DNA of 5,775 nt from assembly GCA_030667035.1 (NCBI GenBank), contig DAOUWQ010000116.1, positions 1 to 5,775 on the forward strand. The letters are read 5' to 3'. The translations under genes were made by a program, and so were the position numbers. Below, one piece after another: positions 5,417 through 5,775 of this stretch. Origin of the DNA: Candidatus Heimdallarchaeota archaeon. GTDB lineage: Archaea; Asgardarchaeota; Heimdallarchaeia; JABLTI01. The notes beneath the pieces are model-generated. The model was not told where the DNA came from. It made no database searches and was given only the letters and a program-made list of their open reading frames with translations. The first letter of the stretch is position 1, and each line of letters opens with the position of its first letter.

Positions 5417-5462
5417 TCTTCTCTGAGACTAAATTTCCTCTCAAGAAGATATCACTTTTTTT
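5417..5462 (+). terminator. Hairpin plus T7 terminator of the dehydrogenase gene
   Basis: TCTTCT-c-TGAGA (5417-5428) pairs with TCTCAAGAAGA (5439-5449), giving 11 bp with one bulged C and a 10-nt loop. A six-base spacer and seven T residues (5456-5462) follow, the last overlapping the stop codon of the convergent gene. The hairpin starts 13 nt after the dehydrogenase stop. No T-run follows on the minus strand. Confidence 0.7.
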
Positions 5463-5775
5463 CAAAATTGTATTGAGGGAATTAATTTAAGTGCTAATTT
5501 AAGCACTGCTGGTTCCTTAAGCAGTGATAAAATTATTTCAGCTTGACTATCAATGTCGCCCTTTTCTTCTATTAGTTTTCCCAAATCATTTTCAACAGCG
5601 GTATAAAATGCTCTATTAAATGCTTCATCCGTTAATCGATTTAGTAACCACCTGAAAAGTGACATTGCTTTTAACTGATTTCTTAGAATAGATTTCCATT
5701 GAGTATCGTACTTATTTAGAAATTTACCACTGTTATTATTCTCTTGAACGGCTAATGATGCAACTTGACCAGCTA
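5462..5775 (-). CDS. Geranylgeranyl reductase family protein, C-terminal fragment (runs off the window)
   Basis: The reading frame stays open from the TGA at 5462-5464 to the right edge, giving 103 visible residues; the ATG at 5665 is internal, not the start. The visible order fits the end of a geranylgeranyl reductase-family flavoprotein: AGQVASLAVQ (the last FAD-domain helix, usually sGxxAAxxA), then FLNKYDTQWKSIL (the LxxYExxW motif), NRLTDEAFN (the loop-and-helix LsDee segment), and a tail with GDIDSQAEIILSLLKEP and a leucine-rich end. Archaeal members use FAD to hydrogenate double bonds of isoprenoid membrane lipids (digeranylgeranylglycerophospholipid reductase). The FAD-binding GxGxxG and catalytic parts lie outside the window, so the exact subtype cannot be told. 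It is convergent with the dehydrogenase gene. Confidence 0.72.
   Translation of the reverse strand, partial: AGQVASLAVQENNNSGKFLNKYDTQWKSILRNQLKAMSLFRWLLNRLTDEAFNRAFYTAVENDLGKLIEEKGDIDSQAEIILSLLKEPAVLKLALKLIPSIQF

Noticed and set aside
5205..5465. Minus-strand open frame of 86 codons across the dehydrogenase 3' end
   Set aside because: Antisense to conserved family motifs and spans the terminator hairpin; no supporting signal.
5490..5526. Overlapping short inverted repeats AGTGCT/AGCACT and CACTGCT/AGCAGTG
   Set aside because: They lie inside the lipid reductase frame and arise from a repetitive leucine/lysine-rich C-terminus; no T-run or promoter nearby.
1..5775. CRISPR arrays, insertion sequences, integrase att sites
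   Set aside because: No regularly spaced repeats, transposase-like frames or terminal inverted repeats with target duplications were seen.

Overview
The window looks like AT-rich archaeal DNA. Signs of this are two surface proteins with archaeal class III (type IV pilin/archaellin) signal peptides, the C-terminus of a geranylgeranyl-reductase-type enzyme (archaeal lipid saturation), a Trm9-like tRNA methyltransferase of the archaeal/eukaryotic kind, archaeal TATA-like boxes, and a candidate box C/D guide RNA. The style would suit an Asgard or similar AT-rich archaeon, but that placement is a guess from gene content and not a measurement.

Layout, left to right. A DUF362 protein (12-788, +) converges on two tandem minus-strand paralogues of identical length, 382 aa each (830-1978 and 2141-3289). 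Both have a pilin N-terminus and a large, well conserved C-terminal beta-rich domain, and each seems to have its own promoter and its own hairpin plus T-tract terminator. Upstream lies a minus-strand Trm9/ALKBH8-type tRNA wobble-uridine methyltransferase (3420-4112). A 271-bp divergent intergenic region follows (4113-4383). It contains a 70-nt, roughly 50% GC island with a K-turn-forming C/D box architecture and a TATA-like box about 27 nt upstream. Next is a 2,4-diaminopentanoate dehydrogenase-family oxidoreductase (4384-5403, +), which ends in a hairpin/T-tract terminator facing a convergent, truncated geranylgeranyl reductase family gene (5462 to the right edge, -).

The genes do not form one operon: nearly every gene is a single transcription unit, with alternating strands and terminators between convergent pairs. 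The paired pilin-like proteins probably act together at the cell surface, for example as adhesive pilus subunits. The methyltransferase and the candidate guide RNA both point to RNA modification but are transcribed divergently. The most noteworthy items are the C/D RNA candidate, the pilin-fused beta-sandwich pair, and the repeated use of TTG start codons (three of five visible starts, one of them nearly forced by the sequence).
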